Positions 1 to 9,420 of a stretch of DNA of 64,000 nt are shown here, in pieces. Made by a program: the position numbers and the translations under genes. Origin of the DNA: Acanthosepion esculentum (Eukaryota; Mollusca; Cephalopoda; Sepiida; Sepiidae); the NCBI GenBank assembly GCA_964036315.1, contig OZ038485.1, positions 102,124,341 to 102,188,340 of the forward strand, written 5' to 3'. The notes beneath the pieces are model-generated. The model searched no databases. It worked only from the letters and a program-made list of their open reading frames with translations, and was not told the DNA's origin. How positions within the stretch are numbered: the first letter of the stretch is position 1; the number at the start of each line of letters is the position of its first letter.

Positions 1-65
1 CCGCCTCACCTGCTATCCTCTTCTGCCGCACCTATGAGGCACGCTGCACCATTTGGGAACCACTG
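1..65. mobile_element. hAT-like transposon terminus (partial)
   Basis: The first 65 bases end in ACCACTG. On the minus strand the end therefore reads CAGTGGTTCCCAAATGG, the CAGNGGTTC-type terminal inverted repeat found on many hAT superfamily elements. The rest of the element lies outside the window, so the second terminus and the 8-bp target duplication cannot be checked. The assignment is inferred from the terminus alone. Confidence 0.5.
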
Positions 66-528
66 GTCTGGGACAACTATGAATTCCAAACCAAAGAGAA
101 AAGCATGTGAAAGTACTCCTTTATCTTTCTAAAGAAATTATGACTGGTCACACATGATAAAGAAAAAGAAGACCTGGAAGTACATGATCATTTAAGTATG
201 TCATTTTTTTTCTTCTAAGAGCAATTCCAAAACTATTTGGAAACCAGAACAGGCAACCAATTATGAAAGACTTGAACCAACGTCTTCAATTACTTTCAGA
301 TATAATATCTTCCAGACACTCAATTCCAAATGATTTTTAAACTAATCTCTTATCAGAAAGTCTTGAATACATTCTTGATATTCTTCATTGGTAGTCATGA
401 AGACATCTGATTTGCATTTGACTTATTAAATGAATCTGATGTTACTTATGCTGTATGTCATGCAAAATTTCTTAAGTACCGTTGTCAATGATTTGTCAAC
501 AACACTTCATTTTATTTTTACTGCACGT
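66..528. other. Unassigned A+T-rich DNA
   Basis: No open reading frame of note, no recognisable repeat family and no structured element was seen here. It lies between the hAT-like end and the first LINE relic. Confidence 0.5.
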
Positions 529-529
529 G

Positions 530-1410
530 TAGTAACAGTGAAATCCGAAAGTGCAGTGGGTTAGCCAAAGATGCATTCCAGAAGCTAAGCAAAGTACTAA
601 AACCAGGTGTTGGCTATTACCTTGTCATTTGCCATGCACCCTTGGATTCATTTTCCCCATGTTCATTAGAGGTTTCTAGTCTGAATTTTGCAAAACATTT
701 GAATATCTGAAAGAAAGGATTAAACATCAATTGCAAGAAGACGGAATGCATGGTTGTTAGCGAAAGGCTGAGCCTCAAATGCAAATTACAAATTGGAGAA
801 GCCAAGATCAAGCAAGTACAAAAATTTAAATATCTGGGAAGTGTTTTAACAGAGGATGGAAAGTGTGACACTGAAATCCAAAGGCGTATTGGGATAGCAA
901 AAGATGCCTTACAAAAGCTAAGCAGAGTATTGAGAAACAGAAAAACTTCTTAGAAACAAAGAAAAGAGAACTGTTACATGATATCTGTCCTATATGACAG
1001 TGAATGCTGGATAGTCTCCAAAAAAATGAAGAAGAGACTTGAAGCTACAGAAATGTGGTTCTACAGAAGGATGCTGAGGATACCATAGACAATATGTGAT
1101 CAAGGACAAAGTTTTAGAGAAAATGAAAACAAAAAGGAGACATATTTAACATCAGGAAGAGACAGTTGGAATTTCTAGGGCACATAATGAGGAAGGAGGG
1201 TTTGGACAATCTGATACTCATAGGACAGATTGAAGGCAAGAGGGAGAGAGGAAAACAACGCATAACATATTTAGTGAGCTTGCGTAAATGGATGGCAGAA
1301 CAAGGAGAAATAACAAAAAGACAAAATTTATTAAGAGCTGGAAAAGAACAGGAAATTGTGGAGAGCCATGTCTGCCCATGTCTTGAGGGGACATAGCACA
1401 TAAAGAGGTA
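530..1410 (+). mobile_element. LINE-A relic: C-terminal part of RTE-type ORF2
   Basis: This is the 3' part of a non-LTR retrotransposon ORF2, downstream of the reverse transcriptase core. A small piece (530-605) is followed by a longer one (715-1405). In broken frames one can read QKFKYLGSVLTEDGKC, then EATEMWFYRRMLRIP, then GHIMRKEGLDNLIL and IEGKRERGKQRITYL. These motifs are typical of the RTE/BovB-like family often annotated as endonuclease-reverse transcriptase. Frameshifts and stops show that the copy is dead. The same family recurs at 8290, 11228, 13414-16268, 23230-28815 and 31620-33040. The exact clade is from memory and untested. Confidence 0.8.
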
Positions 1411-1689
1411 TCAGTTGTAATATTGTAATAAATGAAGCATTATATATTTATGATTTCTTTCAAATTAATAAGCAGTTGGCTCACAACTCGAGATAATCAT
1501 TTCATATCTTAAGTAATCAATGTTTATAAGAAATGAAGAATAAACTTCTAATAGGATATGGGATGTGGAACTTGACTTTAACCTGAGGCCTGTTCATTGT
1601 TTCTGACCCATGATACTTAATAAAGATTGTGGAATAACATTCTCAGAGAGTTGAGGCAACTGCAATTAAGATGAAAGATATATTGATCA
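1411..1689. other. Unassigned spacer
   Basis: A+T-rich sequence between the end of the LINE-A relic and a minus-strand LINE-B 3' end. Nothing recognisable. Confidence 0.5.
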
Positions 1690-2034
1690 GAAATTTTTTA
1701 ATTTTTTTTTTAAAACCTGATTTTAAACATTTCACTCCAAGCATGGCAATAAAGCCACTAAGAAGCAAGGGGGTCACAGAGTGTGAGAGAAGGAGAAAAA
1801 CAAAGGTATTATTAAGGATCAATAAAAGAATAGGAATTAAGATAGAAGATAATAATTGACATTGCATTTAAATTTTTGAAGATCTATCTTGACTGGAAAG
1901 CAAGAAGATGAAAGAGAGAAACTGTTAGCATAGAACTTACATTTACATCTTAGCCATGTCAGTTGTAAAATGATGAGACCTTGCTGCCGATCTAATAATA
2001 CACTTAAATTCACAAAGTCTGTACCAAAGAGGAA
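1690..2034 (-). mobile_element. LINE-B relic: 3' end with A tail
   Basis: Read on the minus strand this is the C-terminus and 3' untranslated end of a Jockey/CR1-type LINE. The broken peptide includes LQKFKCNVNYYLLS, matching the family ending in LQRFKCSINRHLQLP seen at 12814. A poly-A tail lies at 1697-1712 on the minus strand. The 3' UTR carries the family signature CTTGCTTGGGGTGA in mutated form. Only about 345 bases survive. Confidence 0.75.
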
Positions 2035-2216
2035 AGTAATATTTATTTTGAAAATACAAAAATGTGACACAAGGCCAAAAGTGGGGGTAGCAGAAGGTTG
2101 ATTTTCAATGTGTCTTATCTTAAAGTTAGCTAGCCACAATTACCAACCCAAACATACCACAGTATTCCTTACACCAAAACAACACATTCTTACTTACCAT
2201 TCTTACTACAGCCACC
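2035..2216 (-). repeat. Dispersed repeat R1, inverted copy
   Basis: The minus strand matches the two direct copies at 3863-4030 and 4136-4300. Shared landmarks are GTAAGTAAGAATG, TTGGTGTAAGGAATA, GTGGCTAGCTAA and TTTGGCCTTGTG. It abuts the LINE-B relic. The family could be a SINE-like unit; I do not recognise it by name. Confidence 0.75.
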
Positions 2217-2401
2217 ATAATACCTCATAGTCTCTGTCAAGTCTGGACTAGTTTTCATTTGTACAATTTGTCTACTGGGGTGGGGAATAAAAATAAGTTC
2301 TTTTAAAAAAAAGAGGTAAGTCTATCAAAACTATTACCAAGAAAATATTTATAGAAAAGCACAGACTACATTATAGCATTTTGTGTGTGTATATATAATA
2401 C

Positions 2402-2612
2402 ATACCATATATACTCCCACTGTGCTACTTTTGAAGATATAATTTTGAAGCTAATTTTAAGATGGTCACATCATACATGAGATATAAAATTAGTATATGT
2501 ACTGCTGGCCATGGCTAGGCCATTGACCAAACTATACATCCATTGACTGTAGTCAAATTAGCTTCAAAATTAGGTCTTCAGAGGTTGCATGATACAAGAG
2601 CATATATGGTAT
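2402..2612. mobile_element. Fold-back MITE-like element
   Basis: The two ends are inverted repeats: ATACCATATAT on the left and ATATATGGTAT on the right. Inside, TTTTGAAGCTAATTT (left) pairs with AAATTAGCTTCAAAA (right), giving interrupted arms of about 55 bases. The overall length of 211 bp and lack of coding capacity fit a miniature inverted-repeat element. The superfamily is not clear. Confidence 0.6.
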
Positions 2613-3061
2613 ATTTCTTTATTATTGGTTAATATTAAACTCCATAAGTGACTTGTTATTCTTTTATGAGTTTTTATAGCAATCTGAACTATAATTTTTA
2701 AGTATTACTCTATTTACTTGCTTTAATTACAAGTGATATTTTATATGCCATTTTCAATCCCTTTTTTCTTTTCTCTTTTTATACAGGTAGATATCTTTTC
2801 ATCGTGAGTAGATGACACTTTTTATTTTATATTTACTTTAAAATGTCTGTTGTTTGTCATACGTTTTAATTTATGGTTTCATGTCATTCACTTTTGACAA
2901 ACCTGAGAAACCTGAGTGGATCTGAAAAATCATATTCACAGAAGCAAAGAATAAGAGTCTTGTTTGCTTTTCTGTCTAAAAAAAAAAAAAAAAATCAAAA
3001 AATTATCCTCTCTGTATAACGTCCTTTGTCCTTTTTCAAATGCATATTAATCCTTATTTTG
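2613..3061. other. Unassigned, with short A tract
   Basis: A+T-rich DNA with a homopolymer A run near 2977-2994. No recognisable element or gene. Confidence 0.5.
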
Positions 3062-3480
3062 ATTTAGAGTATTTGATTCTAGAATCTTTCTTGCTTTTCA
3101 ATCAGATCAATGGCTTTACAGCAAATGATACGCAGATGCTTTCTATCTTCTGTTGTATTGAGCAAGTAAACAAACTCATGATGTCTGCCACGTTCTCATT
3201 ACTGGCTTCTCTTTGAGATTCAATTTGTTGTATTTCAATGTTTAAGAAAAAAGCCTTTATCAGACTTGCTTACTTTGTTATTCAGGTGTCTCAATTGAAT
3301 TCTTTGTTTGATGTTTAGCTTTTCTTTCTCATTTTAAGAACAGGTAAGATGCAAGTTGACGTTCAACTTGCATTCTACAACTGTTTTTGTAATTTTGTAA
3401 TTTTTTTTTTTATGTAAAGTTTTTTTTTATGAATGCATATCTATTTTTCCAAGACGAGCAATAGGCTCCTCTTTAAGATT
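3062..3480 (+). repeat. Dispersed repeat R2, copy 1
   Basis: Similar to 9100-9420 in the same orientation. Shared stretches include GCTTTACAGCAAATGATA, AGCAAGTAAACAAACTCAT, ATTGAATTCTTTGTTT and GGCTCCTCTTTAAGATT, in the same order. Neither copy has coding capacity. The family is unknown to me. Confidence 0.7.
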
Positions 3481-3714
3481 GCCGATTGTACTTTTTATTT
3501 TATATTTGACTCTCTCTTCACAGTGGACAAGAGATAAGACCTAATTATTTAGAGTTAGATAGAAGTTTTGGCAACACAAAGAATAGTACCTTGTGCAACA
3601 AAAACGACGACACATGTAAACAGTACAAGGAAGAAAGTGTGTGAATGCTATGGGGTGTCCTAACAGATGTCACAGTCAGTTTCGTTTTAATTGAGAACAG
3701 GTCCTTTTCATTTT

Positions 3715-3792
3715 CTCCCCTCCCCCTCTTTCTCCTTCTTCCTCTTTCTCCCCTCTCCCACTTTCTTCCTGCCCTCTCTCTCTCTCTCAAAA
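3715..3792. repeat. CT-rich low-complexity tract
   Basis: A polypyrimidine stretch ending in TCTCTCTCTCTC. Overlapping ORFs on both strands here are low-complexity artefacts. Confidence 0.8.
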
Positions 3793-3862
3793 CTTATAAT
3801 AAAGTAAATCTTTCTTTGAGATGTTGAACATTCACTTCTCTTGTTTGGATGTAGTAAGAAAG

Positions 3863-4030
3863 GTAAGTAAGAATGCGCTGTTGTGGTGTTAGGAATATTG
3901 TTGTATGTTTGGGTCAGTGTTTGTGGCTAGCTAAGTTTAAATTTAAGACAGAAGACCATCCTTTTCCCTATTTTGGCCTTGTGCCACATTTTCTGTAAAT
4001 AAGCAGAAATAAATATCACTCTTCGCTATG
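3863..4030 (+). repeat. Dispersed repeat R1, direct copy a
   Basis: This is the first of two direct copies with a start-to-start spacing of 273 bp. It begins GTAAGTAAGAATGCG and ends near the A+T-rich GAAATAAATAT. A third copy lies inverted at 2035-2216. Confidence 0.8.
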
Positions 4031-4135
4031 GTAATTAAATTGTTGTTTTGTTCCCTTCCCCCCACAGACAATGAATGGGGACTAGTTAGGACTTCATGGA
4101 GTTTCTGAGGCATTATGGTAGCTGAAGTAAGAATA

Positions 4136-4300
4136 GTAAGTAAGAATGCGTTGTTTTGGTGTAAGGAATATTGTTGTATGTTTGGATCAGTGTTTGTGGC
4201 TAGCTAAGTTTAACGTTAAGACAGAAGATAATCCCTTTTTTGGCCTTGTGCCACATTTTGCATTTTATTACAAATAAATATTTTCACTTCTCTTGTGTCA
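4136..4300 (+). repeat. Dispersed repeat R1, direct copy b
   Basis: Second direct copy of the unit at 3863. Differences are scattered point changes and a short deletion in the CCTTTTCCCTATTTTGG stretch, so the duplication is not recent. Confidence 0.8.
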
Positions 4301-4467
4301 TTCAGAAGTGATTGAAAATGTCTCTGATTGGTGGAAGAATGCTTTGGTTTTTAGGCATGAATAACTTATGATGCCAGTTTTCTCAGATTTGACAGTTTTT
4401 ATCATTTAGCACATTTTTAAAGATATTCACCAATTTAAAGGTAAAACATTAAAGATTACAATGTAAT

Positions 4468-4789
4468 TGTTATGGGAACTTACCCATAATAGTAATGGAC
4501 TATCCCGTACACCATAAATACTGCACCTCAAGAGGAAGCAGTAGTGTGTGTCAGTCAGTCAGTTGCAGTCTCGCGTCAGACGATTACTGTAAGACATTGG
4601 AATAGTGATTTTGGTCGAGACAACATAGTTCTCCCTAACCTAACCTGATTGTTATTACTAACACTTCTACTTCTTTTGTACATATTCTGTTTGTAATATA
4701 TCTGGGTTATTCCATACCTGTGTTCGAGTTATTCTTCATTGGTTCTACCTTGGACCATCGCCGTGGTACAAGGAACCTGGACCATAACA
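4468..4789. mobile_element. Solo LTR with 5-bp target duplication
   Basis: The unit begins TGTTATGG and ends CCATAACA, a perfect 8-bp terminal inverted repeat with the TG...CA ends of a long terminal repeat. It is flanked on both sides by GTAAT (4463-4467 and 4790-4794), a perfect 5-bp duplication as expected for Gypsy-type integration. At 322 bp with no internal domain it is a solo LTR, left by recombination between two LTRs. A TATA-like CATAAATA lies near 4510, which would suit plus-strand transcription. Confidence 0.85.
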
Positions 4790-5029
4790 GTAATTATTAA
4801 CAATGATTCAGTCTGTTAGACTTTTGCATATTTATTTTCTGTATTCATATTCTTAAGAATCTTCTAATGCTAAAAAGAGTGGCATGCATTTTTCTTGTTC
4901 TATACAGGGTGCAATGGGTAAATTGTCACCATTTTACATTCTTAATTTTGCACATACATGTTTGTTTTTGATTTTGTTGGCGACACTGTATAGTAGGGTC
5001 AGGTAGGCATCATCTGTAAGAAAAAGAGC

Positions 5030-5455
5030 ACCATGGCTCCATTCACTCCACCAAAAAATTCCCAAACTGCATGCTATATTGCTTGGTATTCACACTGGAA
5101 TCTCTAATACAAACATTTCAAAGTGTTTTGATATCAAGTTGGGGACAGTGCAGAGGATTCAGAAAGAGTTGAATGAGTCTAATGGTGATTACGAAGGTAT
5201 GGCAGCTTGAAAAACTCACTCTAATCATTCTGATAAGAACTCCCAAATCCCTCCAAGTCAATCAGGTCTATAGCCAGGGACACAGGAGTGCCTGAGTTTC
5301 TTATCAGGCAGGTAGTACATAAAGACATTCGGTATTTGTCATACAAGATGAGAAAGGGCCAATTCTTATCCCAATCTATGAAGATCAACAGGAAAGACCA
5401 CACAATAAATTTTTTAAACAAACAAGAGCATCCCCTCCAACTGAACATGCTTTAG
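5030..5455 (+). pseudogene. Transposase N-terminal part (Tc1/mariner)
   Basis: Broken frames read LGTVQRIQKELNESNGDYEG, from the helix-turn-helix region, then VPEFLIRQVVHKDIRYLSYK and MRKGQFLSQSMK. These resemble the DNA-binding part of a Tc1/pogo-like transposase common in marine invertebrates. Coding stops at an in-frame TAG right after LQLNML, where foreign sequence begins. The family match is from memory. Confidence 0.7.
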
Positions 5456-6176
5456 TTTGCAGTGGATCTAAGAAGGTTGCGGGAATATTTAAGATTGTGC
5501 TGTAAATAAAATATGCAATATCCACAAACGATAAATTATAAGAAATGGCCAAATGGTAACGATATTCAATCACAGCAAAAAATACATGTTTGAAACAACA
5601 GATTAAATTTTATATACACAATTTACAATTTCTTTGTTTGTAATGATGTGTGCAAAGGTATATTTTAGAGAAAAAGTTCTTTGCTGTTTCAGAAATGTTC
5701 AATGTCTAAAAAGTTGTCTGCCTTTGATTAAAAGGCTGAATTTAACTTAGACTAAAGATTTTTCTATGAAAGATACTGAGTGAAAAAGTTTTGTGTAAAT
5801 TTTTCTAATTTCTCATAAAGGAAGTTTGCTTCTTTGGCAGCACATAATTTTGCGTGTATGAATCTCAAATGCGACAAATTCATTTGCTGTTTCTATTTAT
5901 AGTTTTTTAACAACAAAATTGGCTCCAACAAGGCTTGGTAGCTGTTGCAAATTTTTCTGAGAAATCCATTGGCGAATGTTATATTTTTAGTGAATAGGAT
6001 TTCTTGAAAGATTTTAATTAGGGATGAATTTGAGAGAGATTTTTTTATGTCGGTTGAGCCTATTTTTGCACAAATTTTGACTGTTTTGTTATGGAAATTT
6101 CTCAAAGCTTATTTTTATTTAACAACCAATGAAATTCAAGAAAATGTTTGAAATTGAAGTGAGGGTTACTAAAAGT
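5456..6176. mobile_element. Unidentified insertion inside the transposase
   Basis: About 720 bp separate peptide LQLNML (upstream) from DEKNFCQ (downstream), which are adjacent in the transposase family. Short AGTTT sequences flank both sides and may be a target duplication. The minus strand carries a 70-codon ORF at 5893-6105 without a family I can name, continuing in broken frames toward 5650. Confidence 0.5.
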
Positions 6177-6400
6177 TTTTCTTAGATGAGAAAAATTTCT
6201 GCCAGTATAAGGTGGTGAACATAAAGAAAAACTGTTGTTTGGCTGTGTCCCCAAAAGATATACTGAGTGATGAAAATCAGTCAAAATCATGGTGTTTGGA
6301 GGGATCACTAGTGATGGTGATGTTATGTCTCCATTCATCAAGAGATTCTGAAGGCCTTGGTTGAAACCAATGACGAATTTATTGAATAAATTTACTCTTT
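6177..6400 (+). pseudogene. Transposase catalytic-core fragment
   Basis: Reads DEKNFCQYKVVNIKKNCCLA, then after a frameshift KIMVFGGITSDGDVMSPFI. The DEKNF acidic motif and the IMVFG...SDG segment correspond to the DDE/D catalytic core of Tc1/mariner transposases. It lies in the same orientation as the N-terminal part at 5030-5455 and inside the same pair of terminal repeats. Confidence 0.75.
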
Positions 6401-7290
6401 AGTATTTTATAGGATATAAATTCCTATATTTTATGGCCAATAAGTGAAGCAAAAACAAGAGATGCCTACAAATAAATCTTACTAAATTCAGTACAGACAA
6501 AAAAACTTTTTTACAATTCCATACAAACCTGACTCCAAAATTAAATAATTGGTTTCTGGAACCTGATTGGATAGGACAAGTCATGTGATGTGCTTTCTAT
6601 GATATCCATGCAGTTGAACTCCAAATGACCTGGAAATAGATGAGGGCTCAAGTTACTGAGTACATTCCTGCACAAAACTCGGATAGGATTCATGAGCCGG
6701 GCACAAGTTCTCAAATAGCAATAAAAATGCTTGTCAGTAATCAAATCCACAGCAACAGTCAGTGAAGGACAGTCAGCAAAAGAAATTCAGAAAGACACAC
6801 ATACTATGACAATGCATATGTCAGTGATGATTTTTCTATGTACAACGCCACAATGAAAGTAAGTCTTGTCTCCTCTGTCTTTGTTCATTGTGTTTTAAAA
6901 TTACTGCTATCGCACACAATCAGTCAGCAATCACACATTTCATTAGCATATTCTTCACACACACACACACATATTGGCATGCATAGCACTTCGAACTTTG
7001 CAGACTCACTAGCAACAAATTATTTTGAACTATTAGTCTTTTCATGGCCACAACAAAGAACATTGATTTTTAATATGTAAATACATGTATCTGACTGTAT
7101 CGATGTTACTGCCATATTTAGCTTGGTCTTCTTCCTTTTCTGCGAAGATCATTTCTTTGTGTTGTATAAAAAATTGTGTTGTATTTGTGGACACAACACT
7201 TGGATTTTATTTTTCCTCCTAAAATCCGAGGATGCTTTCAAGATATTTTTGTGTAATTTTGGTAAATATATCTATTAAAATGAGATGTCA
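6401..7290. other. Degraded 3' part of the Tc1/mariner relic
   Basis: No transposase C-terminus can be read. It holds a short CA microsatellite near 6957-6972. Either it is decayed beyond recognition or it contains further insertions. Confidence 0.4.
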
Positions 7291-7519
7291 GTTTTATTTT
7301 CATTTTTGCATAATTTAGACAACAATTTATCTATCTCACCCTGCATTTCCTTAAAATGTTTATGAACAAATTTGTCAGTCTGTATTTAAATCTTGGATCT
7401 GTTTGGACTTGGATGATCTTGTTGAGATAATGATTAGGATATTGCTTCTCGTTATGCATACATTTTCTGGTATAGCTGATCTTTAATAAACAATAATCTT
7501 TAACAATGTGCTCTCTTTA

Positions 7520-7804
7520 TACAACTAGCGTTTCTTTTTTTTCTTTTTTCTTTTTTCTTTTTTCTTTTTTTCTTTTTTCTTTTTTCTTTTTTCCTCTTTC
7601 TTTTTTCTCTTTTTGTTTTTTCTCTTTGTTTTTTCTTTTTTTGTTTTTTCTTTTGTTTTTTGTTTTTTTTTCTTTTTTCTTTTTTCTTTTTTTCTTTTTT
7701 TCTTTTTTCTCTTTCTTTATTCTTTTTTTCTTTTTTCTCTTTTTTCTTTTTTTGATTTTTTTCTTTTTTTCTTTTTTCTTTTTTTTCTTTTTTTTCTTTT
7801 TGAA
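7520..7804. repeat. Polypyrimidine (TTTTTC)n tract, expanded LINE tail
   Basis: About 285 bases contain almost only T and C, mainly TTTTTTCTTTT units with rare G. On the minus strand it is a purine run directly following a LINE-B 3' end (7795-8075). The simplest reading is that the LINE poly-A tail expanded as an A/G simple repeat. Four lysine- or phenylalanine-rich ORFs overlap it and are artefacts. Confidence 0.85.
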
Positions 7805-8075
7805 GCATTTCACTTCAAGCAAGGTGGGAGTGCTACTAGCACAAGAGGTTACAGAGAGGGAGAGCAAGAGTAAAGAGGTATATTTGAGGAAGGGATAAAG
7901 AGAAGGATGGGGAACTAGATCAAGGCTTCAGAAGATGTCAATTGACATTACATTTGAATATTTGAAGATTGTAGCTATCAGGGAAGCAAGTAAGAGGAAG
8001 GGAGTTCAACAGATGGGAAGTGTGAGATAAGAAACTGTTGGAGTAGAAGAGAGCATAGAGAACGGCTTTGGGACA
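7795..8075 (-). mobile_element. LINE-B relic: 3' end
   Basis: The plus strand shows the reverse complement of the family 3' UTR, including CACTTCAAGCAAGGTGGGAG and GGGGAACTAGATCAAGGC. The C-terminal coding end would lie near 7935-8075. Its tail is the polypyrimidine tract at 7520-7804. Confidence 0.75.
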
Positions 8076-8084
8076 TTTGTTTTC

Positions 8085-8145
8085 ACTTTACCTTATTAGG
8101 AAAGGCATGAATCCACTTTTACCTTCATCTGTAGGTAAATAATAG
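8085..8145 (+). repeat. SINE tail fragment
   Basis: Contains GGAAAGGCATGAATCCAC, the conserved tail of the tRNA-derived SINE family seen at 20425, 49136 and 63835. The tRNA-like head is missing. Confidence 0.4.
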
Positions 8146-8289
8146 AGTAGTTGCAATCTTTCTTAACTTTATAAGGTAAACTATTGTGGTCAACAATCTA
8201 GAACCTGTCCTGTAAAAATTCATATGCTATTGAAACTGCAGCAACGTGAATTTGGTTGCAACCAAGAGGACTGAAGGAATAAACAAAAA

Positions 8290-8660
8290 ACAAAAGTGAA
8301 TGCTGAACAATCTCCTCACATGTGAAGAGGAGACTGGAGGCAAATAGATCTGTTTTATGGAAAAGTTTTATGGAAAATAGAAACAAAAAAGACACTTATA
8401 CTTAGAATCAGAAAGAGACAGCTGAAATTTCTTGGACACACGAGGAAGACTTAGAGAATTTGACACTCACAGGGCATATCAAAGGACAGGGGAAGTCAGC
8501 AGGCCACCTAACCGAAAAGTTTGTATGGATGGATGGCTGAATGATTTGTAGGAGGCTTATCAAAAGAAGAGATTTTGCTGAGGACTACACGGAATAGTAG
8601 GTCGTGGAGATCTATGATTACCTACATCCTGAAAGGATACAGCAGATAGTAGTAGTAGCA
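8290..8660 (+). mobile_element. LINE-A relic: ORF2 C-terminus
   Basis: Matches the end of the LINE-A ORF2: AGTGAATGCTGAACAATCTC, then TCAGAAAGAGACAGCTGAAA, then ACACTCACAGGGCATAT and a final ACATCCTGAAAGGATAC. Several deletions relative to the other copies. Confidence 0.75.
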
Positions 8661-8664
8661 ATAA

Positions 8665-8745
8665 TATAATCTTTCACTCTCAGTAACCCCTTGTGTCTTA
8701 GTGGTTTTCTCACCTTGCTTCAAGTGAAATGATCAAAAATTAAAA
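8665..8745 (+). mobile_element. LINE-B 3' UTR fragment
   Basis: About 80 bases match the LINE-B terminal signature (CTCTCAGTAACCCCTTG, then CTTGCTTCAAGTGAAATG) followed by an A-rich tail. It starts right after the LINE-A fragment. Confidence 0.65.
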
Positions 8746-9060
8746 AATAATCTATTGTAGGGTCATATGAGAACCACATGTTCTGCAGTAGTAATGGGTT
8801 TGTCTCCAGCAAAATGGAGCCTGTCACTATTCAGGCTGGTTTTAAATTCCTTCTCTAGTTAAAGGGCCTAGTCAACTCTGAGAGAAATTCATGCTTTTCT
8901 CAAGGATGATAGTGTGAAATGAATGTGAATAGCATCAGCTGGAAATTGAACACTGTTCATCAATTCCATTTTTCATATCAGTAATCAACCTCACGTCCAG
9001 ATAATATGTATATTTATGAAACCATGTTTTTGCATGAATTCTTTGTCCTTTGAAGGTGGA
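8746..9060. other. Unassigned spacer
   Basis: No recognisable feature between the LINE fragments and repeat R2. Confidence 0.5.
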
Positions 9061-9420
9061 TCAATATCTTTCTTTTTTTTTTATTTATTCAAAGCATTTA
9101 ATTGATTTAAGAAGCTTGCTTATTCCCAAAACTTTCTTCTTATGCTGTCCAATAGCTTTACAGCAAATGATAGACATTTTCTATAGTCTCTCTTCTTGAA
9201 CAAGTAAACAAACTCATATCTGCCACATTCTTTTTATTGGCTCCTCTTTAAGATTTGTTGCTTTTTAATCTCTTAGAAAAAAGATCACCTTGATTCCTTT
9301 GCTATTAACGTATCTTTATTGAATTCTTTGTTTTCGCTACTTAGAATTATTTTTCTTTTCTTTCTTTCTTCAGTTTGCATCTTAATATGATTTTATAGTT
9401 TTTTGGTGTATGCATAGCAG
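9061..9420 (+). repeat. Dispersed repeat R2, copy 2
   Basis: Second copy of the repeat at 3062-3480, in the same orientation and order of shared blocks, with several short deletions. Confidence 0.7.

Larger units (their letters stand above)
4905..7343 (+). mobile_element. Tc1/mariner relic with both terminal repeats
   Basis: The left end CAGGGTGCAATGGGTAAATT at 4905 is preceded by TA. The right end, read on the minus strand from 7343, is CAGGGTGAGATAGATAAATT. Between them are plus-strand transposase fragments at about 5030-5455 and 6177-6400 in shifting frames. The element is longer than a usual Tc1/mariner because about 720 bp are inserted between the two fragments, and the C-terminal part is not recognisable. 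The right-hand TA is no longer present (CA instead). Clearly inactive. Confidence 0.75.

Noticed and set aside
7500..7898. Four overlapping ORFs of 86-130 codons on both strands
   Set aside because: They translate a TC-rich simple repeat into phenylalanine- or lysine-rich strings; no real protein signature.
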